Assembly (NCBI GenBank): GCA_003024785.1
Contig: PUQB01000168.1
Location: 1 to 64,000 of the forward strand
Origin: Selaginella tamariscina
Taxonomy: Eukaryota; Streptophyta; Lycopodiopsida; Selaginellales; Selaginellaceae
Direction: 5' to 3'
DNA: 64,000 nt
The notes under the pieces: model-generated
The model's input: the letters and a program-made list of their open reading frames with translations, nothing else
Databases searched by the model: none
Told to the model about the DNA's origin: nothing
Translations under genes and position numbers: made by a program
Part shown: in pieces, positions 34,433 to 46,949 of the stretch
Position numbering within the stretch: position 1 is the stretch's first letter
How the letters are laid out: each line of letters starts with the position of its first letter

Positions 34433-37400
34433 AATGGAACACATTGGCATTTGACATATTTTCGCAAGTTATTATAGTTGTGGCTTTCCTTTTCTATAAT
34501 TTTATTCTATCATAATATGCATGGCTATGTTCTTTGGTGTTTTTTTTAGTTGGGAATCCAGTACATATTTAGGAATTTAAGTTTTTTGCCAAATGGCCTT
34601 GCTAAGCTTAGGTTGGCATGCTAGAATTACTAACTCATCACTAAAGCATATTATTATGGGTCAATGAGCCTTGTGAATGATTCAGATCTGCCACAAGTAA
34701 AGAAAAATACTAATATATATTAATCTTTCGGCGTATTATTACATATGCAATTTCAAATTTAAGAAAAAGAGTGTAATTCTCTATTTTCAAGTTATATGTT
34801 ACATGGCTTAAGTTAAAATATTATATTTTCATTTAGTCACATTTAGTTCTTAAATTAAATTTAAATTATAAATTAAATATTCTAATTTAATTTTAAAATT
34901 AACAGTGAGATTTTTCATGTTTAAAATTAATTTATAAACTTACATTAAACTGTCATGAATCCTGTGTTATGTATTATAATAAACCGTGTGGATGTCGCTG
35001 TGGTATTATTGTTAACGTCACTGTTATGCACGCTTTAACTTAATTTAATTTTCCCTAATAAATTATGGTATTTATAAATCATAAAAACATATTTAACCTA
35101 CAGAATATAAAGATTACATGTAATGGGAGGCCACATGCCTTTATATGAACACGGAAGGACAATCCGGGAAGGGTATATATCCATAGGACAAACATGTGGA
35201 TCTGTACAATCTTATATAGCGATCTACACACGCAGATTCTACGTCACGTCGTACGCAGGGTTATAAATCATTTCCAATAGAATTGATTAATTAAAATTAA
35301 TTATTACATATTTGATTATGTTCCTTAGGTTTTAGTCTAGGATTTGGGTTTTTTTAAATATATTGGATTTGTTAAGCCTAAATTCATTTTCGATTTGGTA
35401 CCTAAAAGTCTAGTGAATTTAACATAATGTTTTCATAGGTTTAAAAATAAACATTTATGTATTAATATTCTTGAAAATATCTTTATATTATGTAGTACCA
35501 TGTTATATAAAGAAATTAAGAAAAATCAATACACTGCTGAATTAATCATGACATTGCAACATAGTGAATTTGTTATAACATTTACGATATTATTTATTTT
35601 AATATGAAATATATTAAGTTAAGAAATTTTAATATATTTTTACTTATGTGACATATTGGAATGGTTCAGAGGGTTCATAAATACGTAATAGACCCAATTA
35701 TATGTGCATTTGTGATGTATATCGTGTATATGCTGAACTAATGTAATTAATTTGGGCTGTTATGTAATTAGCTTTTTATATATATATTTATTTCCCTTCC
35801 TATTGAATTGAGTACCATACAATATTAATGTCAGTAATGATATTAGTTATCATAATTTAGTATACACCCTAAGAATGAGGATGGAAACTAAAATAAAAGA
35901 CTGTTTGAGTATAAAGAAAGTGAAACTAACATTTAGTTTCAATATTCTTAATAGTATATAGGATTTTTATTTCATGTTTACACATGAAGGTGTTCATTAG
36001 GGATCTTAGTGGATAATATTCCATAAGATGCACAAGTACACATACTGGCATAAGTATGTCGTACTAGTACTTACATATTTGTATTGTGAGTTGTATTGTA
36101 CACAACTAGAAAAACCCTAATTTATACATAGGTTGCCTCTAAGCTAAGTTTTAAGTTGCTTTTGTCAAATATAAGATAAAATAAATATTTATATATTCTT
36201 GAAGAATCTTTATATTTGTATTTTTGTTTATATATTTAATAAGATACCATAATAAACTGAGTATCGAGGAAAAATCGAATTAGGTTAAAGGCATGCTTAA
36301 CAGTGATGGCAACATAATAACATAACGACATGGTTCATTATAATACATCAACACAGGATTCATGGCACATTTTAAATATAAATTTACAAATTTTAATTTT
36401 AAACATGAAAATCTCATTGTTAATTTTAAAATTAAAATTAGAATTTAAATTTATAATTTAGAAATTTAACTTAAAAATTAATAATGTAATTGAATTTGAA
36501 ATATAATATTTTAACTTAAGCCATGTAACATATAGTTTGAAAATAGAGAGATACACTCTTTTTCTTAAGTTTAAAATTACATATGTAATAATAGCTATAG
36601 GATTAGTATATATTAGCATTTTTGGTTACTTATGACAAATAACTCATTAACCCATAATAATACGCTTTAGTTATGAGTCTGGTTTAGGGTTTATATTCCA
36701 CATAAAAACAGGCGAAATAGGGGAATGAACCCTATTGCGGGGCGATCCATTCTTGACAGAGCAAAACAGCAGATTGATCCGAAGAAGCGATGGATCTTGA
36801 TAGGTTAGTGTGATCACAGGCAGATTGCAAGGAGATGTGGCTATTCTACACATTCACGCTGCCGACAACGTGGAAATTGCGTGAATATCCTATACATAAG
36901 TCTAGTATTGCATTTAATCATAAGTTTTTACCGCACCTATTTGTTATAGTAATTTTGGCATGCCAACCTAAGCTTGGCAAGGCCATTTGACAACAGACTT
37001 AAATTCCTAAATATGCATTGGCCTCTAACAAAAGAACATAACCATGCATATTGTGATACGGTACAAATATAAAAAGAAAAGCCACAACTATAATAAAAAT
37101 ATGTCAAAATACCAGAAATGTTTAATATTAGAACTTTAAAATTATATAATTAATTCTAACTATAATTAGGCCATCTTAATAATTAAGGTCCTATTAACAT
37201 CATAAGTGGCACAAACATCTAATCCTCACGCGCATAGCATAATGCATCCACAGCATCATGTTCAACGTAATACAATCCACACACAATGCATATAATATAT
37301 ATACAACAAATTAATGTTGCAAATCACGAAGGGTGTATGTGCCAGGTTCAGCCTCTCGCCCACATGAAGAAGGGCCAGGCCATGGCATAACTTCATAGTG

Positions 37401-37460
37401 ACTTTTGCTTATTTATGTGGGTGACCACTTGGAAGTTTTATTGAATGATTCACCATGTAT
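34433..37460. repeat. inverted repeat complex downstream of GATA copy 3
   Basis: Same order as 15343-18125: Z (about 34433-35100), X' (35270-35680), W, Z' (about 36180-36650 and 36945-37090), Y2 (37110-37460). Z' keeps an inner section (GCCAACCTAAGCTTGGCAAG) that copy 1 has lost. Instead, Z' here is split by a foreign segment at about 36660-36940. No gene. Confidence 0.75.
36660..36940. other. foreign insertion splitting repeat Z'
   Basis: A roughly 280-bp stretch of more balanced composition (GGCGAAATAGGGGAATGAACC, then GGGGCGATCCATTC and GATCCGAAGAAGCGATGG) has no counterpart at 17640-17690 in the other beta copy. It starts with GGTTTAGGGTTTAT, a telo-box-like motif. No recognisable coding product; it could be a small non-autonomous element or a captured gene fragment. 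Confidence 0.5.
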
Positions 37461-38517
37461 AGAGCCATACAAGAGATATTAGAGCAACTCACTTTGTGTC
37501 TTATATTTCTTCCTTTACAATCATTTAACACAAGATTACTGAATAAAATTGAAGTTAATAAACATGAACTTAGATATTTATATACTTTAGAACTTAGCAT
37601 AAAAGTATATTATTTCTTCTAATATTAATCGTTCATTTCCACATGTAATTTCCTATTCATCTCAAATATCTATCTAATTGGTTCTTGATTAACAGATTTG
37701 ACTTCTTTTAGAACTGCTTGTTGGAGACATAACCCTCCATATATCGAAACTATGCATACTTATTCACTCGTGTATTCAAGTACATCAACCTGTTCCTTTT
37801 GTGAATAACATCTACCTTATTCCTAGCTCCTTATCATCTCTCTACATATAGAGGTTTACTATTCACAAGCTCGCTATAGAGATTTACCATCCACAAAATG
37901 GTTCATTATCACTACGTGAGTATGCAAGCTCTATTTAAAATTAAAATATAAAATCTTTCCTCCCTCGAGCACTATCGATCTATAAATATAATAAGGTAAA
38001 TAAAGGTTTACTTGGGCAACCGATTATTGAAATTTTTATACTATATTATTAAGATATATTCTGTACGATGCTTATAATGCTTCTTATCACTTATAATTAA
38101 CTCAGGCCCACATATTTAAACATGTATGTATGAAGTTTAGCATGAACATTCACAATTCCCATGTTGAAAGGTCTGTACGGTTTGTATATAGAGAGAGAGA
38201 CAGACAATGTGTGTGTGTATGTGTGTTTTAAAATATTGCATATAAGAAGTGCATTCTCTTAGCCACACGTATATGTTTAAAGTTATAAGCTCTCCTCTGT
38301 CACACAACAACATGAGTTATTAACATCTTTACCCTTGGATGAGAAGAAATGCACTTCTCTGAGTGGGAGTGGCATGCAAATTATAAAACGAGCTATATAC
38401 ACACACACACACATATATATATACACATATGTATGTATACTTTTTTATTTTACGTTTTTTGTGTGTGTATACACCTGTATATTGTATATTTTGAGAAACC
38501 CTAACAGAACTTATTTA
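37461..38517. other. AT-rich spacer 3' of LURP-one copy B
   Basis: Counterpart of 18126-19283 with local differences: the (TA)n tracts are shorter, and there is an extra roughly 120 bp at 37740-37860 (ATATCGAAACTATGCATAC onward). A compound (CA)n(TA)n(GT)n tract lies at 38398-38475. No gene. Confidence 0.6.
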
Positions 38518-39271
38518 TTACATGATAAAACAGTTAATTCTATTGTTACTTGCTGCAGCAGTTTGTTGAGCCTGCCTATCACACTCATGAACGATCAAAA
38601 ACAAGGCTGACATGAAGGCATAGTCTACACCGGGAGAGACGTTATATGATAACCTGAAACTGCATGAGCAGCACGCTGCATTTGGCTTCATCTAGTGCAA
38701 TTTAAAATATGGATTATATAATATATTTTACTAAAGATTTCTTGTGTGTATATAATAAATGTTTACCTGGGCAACCATGGTTTTCACATGGTAATTTTGA
38801 TACTTCTATGGAAGCTCTTCCTTTTTAACTTTATAATAGGCATGTCTTCATTATCTGGATTATCACCCAAGAAAACGTGTAGCGACATGGCTATTTGGAA
38901 CACCTTAGGCTTCTTCACAGTAAATCAAGCCTTAGAATTGTCCAATTTCTTTCCTACATAACGTTACGAAATGAGAAAGCCTGAGAAAGCCATATCAGAG
39001 TAGATTTATTATATATATACACGCACAGATATTGCAGAACTGTGTATACATAATACAACTACATATATATACCTTTTTGATGCAGACTCATAACTGGTAT
39101 ATTGTCATCGTTTGTAATAAGAACATCAATGGAACTAAACATGGGACGCTTAACCTGAAAATGATACTGCCATTGATATCCTTGATCTTGTCACTTGCTC
39201 CAACACATCTCTTTGTAGAAGAGATGCACTTCTTCATTGGGATTGCAATATGCACCATTCACTATTGCCAT
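38518..39271 (-). pseudogene. LURP-one-related (LOR) gene, copy B
   Basis: Reverse strand. Exon 1 is 39073-39271 with a well-formed donor (CATCAAAAAG|GTATAT); exon 2 is about 38767-38980; exon 3 runs from 38691 down. The conserved blocks are those of copy A: MAIVNGAYCNPNEEVHLFYK, the FTVNQ/FTVKKS strand region, LGDNPDNED and SPGVDYAFMSALFLIVHECD. Breaks: an extra base at GGAGCAAGTGAC gives a stop after about 26 codons, exon 2 lacks a segment before the conserved ATG-like region, and the terminal stop is lost so the frame runs to 38518. The intact donor in exon 1 shows what copy A lost. Probably non-functional. Confidence 0.72.
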
Positions 39272-40590
39272 GTTGATTACACCTTAAGTACTGTGCATAA
39301 GAAACGTGTATCTAAAGATATGTAGAATTGGTCAGCTTAGCAACTAAGAGACGTAATATCAAATTGAAAATATATTTTAAAGAAGCTTGACGCTGCACGA
39401 GGTTTTTAAGAAGTCCACTCTGTACTAAAACGTATTAATAGAATGCGTGAGTCAAATCCTAGCCATTAGATCAATAATTTGGCGGATCTACAGTAATATA
39501 CGATGAATCGATGGTGAATTTAAAAATTGAAATAAAAACTTATCAATTAAAAATTCAATCGATAAAGAAATCTGGGTTTATATTTTGAGGCATTCAAAAT
39601 TAGAATTTCTTTTCACCAAACTTCGAACGGCCGTTAGCAGTTTTAATTATATTTAATATATATTTGTATATTTTTATACTATAATAAGTTTTATAAGTAC
39701 GTAGGTATATCAAACATAAAATAAAAATTTCACCAAATTATGAGCAGACCGTTTGCAATTTACTTATATTTAATTTATATATTTTATAGAGTTACATATT
39801 AGTATAAATTTATATTTGTATATATAATATAAGGTATATATTTATATTTTATATGTTTATACTATAATATAATTATCGGTATATAGGTGTATCAAAAAGT
39901 AAATTTTCTTTCACCAAACTTAGTTTAATTATATTTAATTTATATTTATATTTATATAATTAATTATATAGTATATAGGTATAATTTTAGGTACGAATTA
40001 TAGGTATGAATTATATAGTATATAGGTAATAATTTTATGTAAAATTTCAGATTGTGAACATGCAACTTGCCTTTTAGTTATATTTTAATTACATATTTGT
40101 ATAGATATATATTTATAGAATTTATATATTTATAATGGTATATATTATTGTATAAGTTTATATTTATATAATTTATAAATATATATTGTAAAACCGGAGC
40201 ATTCACACCCATGGATTGTATACAACTTGATGAGCAAGAGGAAATGGCCGAGTTGAAGATATGAGCAATCCCATATAAGAAGTGTATTCTCTATATATGT
40301 TTAATGTAACTCAGATCTACTCTTCAATAACATATAATTGTATAATTGTTACTTTAATGCTTACGTGGAAGCTTTCCTCAGGCAAATCTGTATTATTTGA
40401 AGCTCTGAAGTAACTTAGTAATTTGAATATAACATGTCTCATTTGCGTATTATGATATGTATCATATATTATCTGAAATCCATTTAATTATATCAGTAGC
40501 ATATACTCAACTCTCTCTCACACACACAACATGAGTTATTAACATAGCCTTATATATATATATATAGACACACTTGTATACTTGTATAAT
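39272..40590. other. AT-rich region upstream of LURP-one copy B
   Basis: Counterpart of 20069-21490 with several deletions. At 39580-39650 the order GAATTTCTTTTCACCAAACTTCGAACGGCCGTTAGCAG is inverted relative to 20460-20530. No gene. Confidence 0.5.
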
Positions 40591-40594
40591 AGAA

Positions 40595-40650
40595 AATTTA
40601 TTACTGCCTATCACACTCGTAAAAAAATGCATAGTCTACACCATGAGTGT
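40595..40650 (-). pseudogene. LURP-one-related exon 3 fragment next to gypsy 5' LTR
   Basis: CTGCCTATCACACTCGTAAA, then ATGCATAGTCTACACC: the 3' coding end of a LURP-one gene, cut by the LTR that starts at 40657. The remainder resumes at 52756 on the same strand (GGAGAGACTATTGTATGAT), so the two parts flank one retrotransposon insertion of about 12.1 kb. Confidence 0.75.
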
Positions 40651-40656
40651 TATAAG

Positions 40657-40887
40657 TGTTAAACCGGATGTTGGTTCATAGTCTTGGTCAAAGGTTGATC
40701 ATGAATGATCATGATTAAGCTAATCATGTTTTTAGAGAGGCTTAGTTAGGAAGACCTTAATTTTGGAGAGCAACAGCAACATTTGGGAGTGGAGTTTAAC
40801 TTGTTGCAGCTCGAGGGTAAAACTAGTGTGTCTAAAGTTGGGTGGTGAGTTAAACAGCATTTAGGTACAGTTCCTAGAAGTGTAATA
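40657..40887 (+). repeat. 5' LTR of gypsy element G2 (block beta copy 2)
   Basis: Begins TGTTAAACCGGATGTTGG and ends near TAGAAGTGTAATA, followed by the mutated primer site TAGTATCATAGCC at 40891. It matches 21561-21793 and the 3' LTR at 52573-52755. Confidence 0.75.
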
Positions 40888-40919
40888 GTTTAGTATCATA
40901 GCCAAGGTTTTGGATAACC

Positions 40920-43900
40920 TTGCTTTATTATGTTGAACGAATATCATGTTGGATTATGTGCATAATCCAAAACATTGGTGGGAGATTTTGGAGCTAATGA
41001 GAATGCGCCTGTGTGGGATCAGGTAACTCTCACAAAGGAATTACAAACCCTCTTCTGTAGGTAAGTGGATTACGATATTGAGTACCAAGAGAAGTTGGGG
41101 AGAATTAGAGAAATCTCTATGCTTTAAAGAGATGAGTTAGGAGAGATTAAGAAACTCCTCAAGCGTGGGAGGAGTTTGGAACGAAATCCGGATGGAACAC
41201 AACTCTTTAGGAGTAGTGATTGTTATCATACGAGTAGAGTCGAGCGACAGTTCTTTGAGAAGAAGCCTCTTTTTGAGTTTGATGGCCATGACACAACGGA
41301 TTAACACATCTTGTAGTTGAGCAAAATGGACAAACTACTAAGGACTACTCATTAGAATAATGAGAGTAAGCTCTTAGCTACATCCTTGGCATTAAAAGGA
41401 GAGGTAGACTCGGGGTGAAATTGTGTGAAGAAGTCTTTGATTACCTAGATTCACTTCATGGATGCTTTCAAGGAGTATGCGCCTACATACGACGTACATG
41501 ATGCTTGTCTCAAGCTTAAAGATATCAAGCAGAATCTTTCACTTGGAGACTTTCAAGGAGTATGCACCTACATACGACGTACATGATACTTGTCTCAAGC
41601 TTAGAGATATCAAGCAGAATCTTTCACTTGGAGACTATATATTAATAGGAGAGAGCATTGATCGCTTGCGACTCTGAGATGTCATTCACTTTCTAATGTG
41701 ATTACTTCATTGATGAACTCAAGAGTGCCCAATTGGTGAATGCATTGAAGAGTTGAAAGATGAGGTAGTGGAGGAGGCACATGTGGCTGCTACGCAAATG
41801 GAAAGGAGTGCATTGGTAGCTAAAAAGTGAAAGGACAAAGTGTGCGCCATAGGCATACATGAGTGTTTTGCTAAGTAAACTCCTAAGGTTAGGTTTGGAC
41901 AACCCATATCAAACATTTGCTGACAATTTCTTTCTCGTGATTTTGAATTTTATAAAATGAAGGAGAGCAACCAGGCTCGAGAAGTTCGAGATCAATGGCA
42001 ATGGGTACCGATTCCGAATGGTAACTTGATTCAAACCCTTGTTGTACAACATATTATGTGTGTTATATATACATGTAGTGCATGTGTTTTATAATATTAA
42101 TAAACATATTTAATAAAGGGGTTTTCTCCCGGATGAGGTGATTCCTCAAAGGGTAAATGACAATGCCTTAACTTTGTCACAAGGATGTTCCAAAGCTGGC
42201 CCGAAGGGGGAGGGGGGGGCAGGGAGCATGAGCAATCATAACGAAGGGAGACCTCTAAAACTGAGGATCTTAAACCAAGTTCCAGAAGAGGTATGATAAG
42301 AATTCCAAGCGAGGTAGTAAGTAACAGAAGGACAAAGACTGCAAGGGAGCTGGTTAGAGTCTTAGTAATCATGGATGCTTTAAGTGTAATGAACTGAATC
42401 ATTACATTAAAGATTGTCATATCTTCAAGTCTAGGAATGCCAGGAATGAGAAGCATGTGAAGGATTGGACGAGAGGAAGCGACTTCGAAGGATCATAAAA
42501 CTCCAAGCTTTAAGGTGTTGTCCTGATTCGCCTTGAAGGAACAATCAACAAAGTTCCGGTGTTAGTTTTGTTTGATCCTGGTAGTAGTGATGAGTTCATT
42601 TCTTCGGCACTAGTGAAGAGATTGAACTTGCCAATTAAGAGGACTAATCCATACATGGTAGAAGGTGCTACTCATCACAAAAGTAAAGTGCTTGTGTAGA
42701 GCTTACATTAAAAGTTAGAGATGTGGTCCTTCAAGGAGCAATTCTTTTTAGCGGAGCTAAGGCGTTATGATATCATCCTTGGATGACTTGGATAGAGAAA
42801 TATAATTCACGGCCTAATCAGACTAAAAAGGAAGTAGAGGTGACTCTGGTGGAAAGAGCCACGTCCTGGTTATGTGACTGCTTCTAAGCTTAATGTTGGC
42901 TACTGCTTTAAAGAATTCAATGTGCATTTCAAGGTCATCGGGTGATGAATTTTATTATGTCCACTTCAAGGAAGTTAATGCTACCAATGTGAAAGACATG
43001 TTGACCACTGGGTCATTGTTCACTGGTCAACGGTCAACGGTCAACGGTTTGACCAAGATGAAATATATCCTTGAACTCCAACACCTCTGAACTCTTGTTC
43101 AAGAGTGTTGGGGGAGTTCAAGGATATATTTCCCTCTCATCTGCTTGTAGGAGTGCCACCATTTTACAGAGTGGACCATGAGATTAAGTTTGAGTATGGT
43201 GCTAAACCAATTTCAAAGAGTCCATATCGTTTGAGTTTCTTGGAGGAGCTGGAGGTGAAGAAGCAAGTGGAGGTTACTAGACAAGGGTTTATTCAACCTA
43301 GCAAGTCATTTTATGGAGCTTCAGTGCGGAAGAAGGAAGGATCGATGAGGATGTGTATCGATTATCGTTCCTTGAACAAGGTGACTGTGAAGAATAAGTT
43401 CCTTATGCCAAGAGCTAACGATCTATTTGATCGGCTTGCAGGGGCAAGGTGGTTTACCAAATTGACTTACGGAGTGAGTACATCATATTGTTGTGAGAGA
43501 GAAAGACATTTTTAAGACAGCATTTAGAACTTGGCATGGTCATTTTGAGTTTTTTGTTATGGCATGATGAACACCCTTGTGACGTTTATGTAGTTAATGA
43601 GTTCCTTTTTTGTTGAGTATATCCATCATTTTGTTAAAGTTTTTTTAGATGATATCTTATCTATAGCAGACTTTAGAGGAGCATGTGGATCATCTACATC
43701 TACTGCTATAGACACTTATGGAGAAGAAACTATATGTTAAAATCTCAAAGTGTGAGTTTACTAAGGATGGTGTTGCTCCCAATCCTAAGAGGTAGATATG
43801 TGAGGCATTGGTTTGTGCCTAAGGACGTGCAAGAGCTCAGGAATTTTATGGGCTTATAATTACTATCGTCGGTTCATTCAAGGATTCAGTCATTAATTAG

Positions 43901-45460
43901 CTCTTTCTTTGACATCATTAATGAGGAAGAATGCTGTGTTTGAGTGGTCTGCAAGGCAAAATGTAGCATTTGAAAGCTTTGAAAACTGCATTGACAACAG
44001 CACCAATGTTAGCTATTGCTAATGAGAACGAGTTTTACAAGGTGTACACAAATGCGTGTGGCTATGCCATTGGAGGAGTTCTTATGCAAGCTGGTCATGT
44101 CATTACTTTTAAGAGTCGAAAGCTAAATGATATGGAGTGTGTCTGTACTCAACTTATGATCAAGAACTGATGGCTAATAGTGCATGTCGTGCACCACATG
44201 GAGTCACTATCTACATAATGGATGTCTTTCAAAGTGTTTATTGATCACAAACCTTTGAGGCATTTCTTAGATTAGATGCTAGGTAGACTTGTTAGTTGGT
44301 GTTTCTACATGAGTTTTCAAGACTTATGACTGTCCATTATTTAAGGAGGAGAAGGAGAACGTGGTTGCAAATGTTATTGGAAGGATCGAAGAAAGTTTGG
44401 TTTCTTTGATTCGCAAAGCACAAGCTCAAGATCTAGCTTGTTAGTAGTGTCTTCAGTAATTTGGTGAAGCCTTATGTTGAGTAAAATGGTTTATTACTAT
44501 ACAAGCAACATTTGGTAATGTTTGAGACAACAGAGCTTGTGTAGCAGTCATGTAAGAGATGCATAATAGTCTATTTGCTGGACATGGAGGAGAGGACAAG
44601 ACGTATGACTTGGTGAAACATTGATTCTTCTTGCCTAACATGAAGGAGGACATTGTGGAGTATGTTCGCACTTGTGCTAAGTGCCAGGCCGAGAGAATGG
44701 CTCAACCTAGACTATTGATGCCTTTGGAAGTGACTCAAGGAAGATGGGAGAGTATCTCTATTCATTACACATCTTCCAAGGACATTGCATTGCAATGAAC
44801 AAGTGTGGGTCATTGTGGATCGCTTGAGCAAGTATGCTAAGTTCATTCCTTTTAAGAAGAATGTAACAATGAATACATGTGTGAATCACTTGAGCAAGTA
44901 TGCTAAGTTCATTCCTTTTAAGAAGAATGTAACAACGAATATAGGTGTAACCTGAGCATGTTAGTGACCAAGAATGCTAAATTCATTCCTTTTAAGAATA
45001 CAGGTGTATCCTAAGCATTTAGTGACCAAGAATGCTAAGTTCATTCCTTTTAAGAAGAATGTAACAACGAATACAAGTGTATCATGAGCATGTTAGTGAC
45101 CAAGAATGCTAAGTTCATTCCTTTTAAGAAGAATGTAACGAATACAGGTGTATCTAAGTTCATTCCTTTTAAGAAGAATGTAACAACGAATACAGGTGTA
45201 TCCTGAGCATGTTAGTGACCAAGAATGCTAAGTTCATTCCTTTTAAGAAGAATGTAACAACAAATATAGGTATATCCTGAGCATGTTAGTGACTAAGAAT
45301 GCTAAGTCAGGTGTATCCTGAGCATGTTAGTGACCAAGAATGCTAAGTTCATTCCTTTTAAGAAGAATGTAACAACGAATATAGGTATATCCTGAGCATG
45401 TTAGTGACCAAGAATGCTAAGTTCATTCCTTTAAGAAGAAGGTAATGAGTTCACAGGTCT
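40920..45460 (+). pseudogene. gypsy G2 gag-protease-RT-RNase H-integrase (5' part)
   Basis: Order: gag with a CCHC knuckle at about 42380, protease (VLFDPGSSDEFIS at about 42565), then RT from 43105 ([26 protein letters not shown], and the catalytic FLDDIL at about 43641). RNase H follows at about 43970 (KVYTNACGYAIGGVLMQ), then the zinc-binding integrase start (FLPNMKEDIVEYVRTCAKCQ at about 44630) and an integrase core start (LSKYAKFIPFKKN). Many stops and frameshifts occur. A 78-bp tandem duplication at about 41475-41640 (ACGACGTACATGATRCTTGT) is specific to this copy. The integrase ends in a tandem repeat and is then cut by element L2. Confidence 0.8.
44825..45440 (+). repeat. integrase-derived tandem repeat, about 75-bp period
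   Basis: Units built from AAGTTCATTCCTTTTAAGAA, GAATGTAACAACGAATAC, AGGTGTATCCTGAGCATG and TTAGTGACCAAGAATGCT recur about eight times with internal deletions. The first unit corresponds to the integrase peptide KFIPFKKNVT, so the array grew out of coding sequence of element G2, immediately before the point where element L2 is inserted. Confidence 0.9.
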
Positions 45461-45839
45461 TGAGTAGGATCATAGGTTATTTTTTACCTTTCACAGGACT
45501 TAAACTCAAGACCTTTCCGCTTACACACATATGTGTTAGCCAACTTGTCTGTATGATCCTGAATGCTGAATTACACCATTAACAGCAAGGCATATATTCA
45601 TATGCATGTTCCAGACCAGTTATGAACCACACATTCTAGACCAGTTGTGGACCACACAATCCTCAGGACCTCAGATATATAAATAGGGTTCCAGTTCCAG
45701 GTTTCTCATAATCATTCAACACCAGTCTTCGACCTTGTGTTTCATTTTGTATTCATTTTCTCTTGAATACAATCTCCTCTTTTCAGTTCAAAGGTTCCGC
45801 CCTTGTTTAAAGGTTTACCCTTTGCACAAGGTCGTGACA
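45461..45839 (+). repeat. 5' LTR of nested LTR element L2
   Basis: TGAGTAGGATCATAGG at the start, GGTCGTGACA at the end. It contains a TATA-like TATATAAATAGGG at about 45675 and matches 51767-52121 over its whole length, with scattered differences. Confidence 0.88.
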
Positions 45840-45954
45840 GTTTGAATGATTCTCAAGTAGTGACAAGTTTCTGCTCCCACTTGTCATCGATCCCATTTTC
45901 TTTCTTTCTTTCTTTCTTTTTTTTTTTCCTTCGATTTTTCTTCTTTAACTCATC

Positions 45955-46790
45955 ATGTCCAAGCATGCTCTTCATGAGCAAGTTGCTGCCCTCCAGCAGC
46001 AGATCGAACAACTACACCTGGAGAATGATCAGCTCCAACAGCATGTGAATTCTCTAGAATCGAAGATCAGCATGCCTGAAAAGTTCCAAAGTTTTCTCAA
46101 TCAAGTTCATCTCCAAATCATGATGTAACCGAGGCACTACAGCACAAAACCTATTAAGGTCAGATTGATCAGGTCACTACTTTTCGATTCTGCTCTTTCA
46201 TGGTTCTCAGCTTTGCTGGAAACAATGATCCGATCCTTGGGAATTTTGAGGAGTTTGTGGAATGATTCACAACAATGTTCAGTGACGTGGATCGTGAGAG
46301 TGCTGCCATCACCAAACTCCGCTAGCTTCACCAAGGGGGTATGTCAGTAGCAGAGTATGCGTTGAATTTCCAACTCCTTGCTTGTGATGTCACCTGGGGA
46401 GATCATGCTCTCAAGGAGGTTTTATGGTCAGGGTTGCAGGACAAGATCAAAGACATATTGCTAAATTTTGCTATTCCAGAAATCCTAACCAACATGATAG
46501 AGTTGGCAATCCGTTGTGATAACCGGTTAATCGAGTAGAAACAAGAACGTCGGCATCCTTCTTTCTTCCCAGTGCCGTCTTTTTCCATTTTTCTAGTCCA
46601 TGTTTCTTCATCTACTGATCTATCATCTTCCTCAGTAGAACCATCCCCAATGGAATTAAAGCGATCATGTCAAGGCAAGCTTTTGCAACTAAACACCAGA
46701 AGCGGATTCAGTACAAGCTTTGTCTGTACTGTGGGGACCCGTAGCACAAGCTGGAGAATTGTCATTGACGTCCAAAATAAGCTGTGAAGT
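45955..46790 (+). pseudogene. L2 gag remnant
   Basis: Starts MSKHALHEQVAALQQQIEQL, a coiled-coil start typical of plant gypsy gag, about 115 bases after the 5' LTR. A retrotransposon gag domain follows (EYALNFQLLACDVTWGDHAL, LWSGLQDKIKD, about 46350-46540). A degenerate zinc knuckle region lies at about 46725-46780 (YCGDP, then KLENC). Several frameshifts. Confidence 0.7.
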
Positions 46791-46949
46791 GGCCCTTGTT
46801 ATGCTCCGGGAAACAAGAAGATCCAGCCCGAATAGGAGCCGTCTGACTGGATTGTCATGGAACAACTCATGTTCCTCAAGGCTCTTCACTCAAACATCTT
46901 CCCTTTCATCTTGGATCCATTCCATCCACAAAGGTGTGCAAGCCGTTCC

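Noticed and set aside
42097..42456. 119-codon minus-strand ORF with apparent membrane segments
   Set aside because: It is antisense to gypsy gag and zinc knuckle; the hydrophobicity comes from complementary codons.
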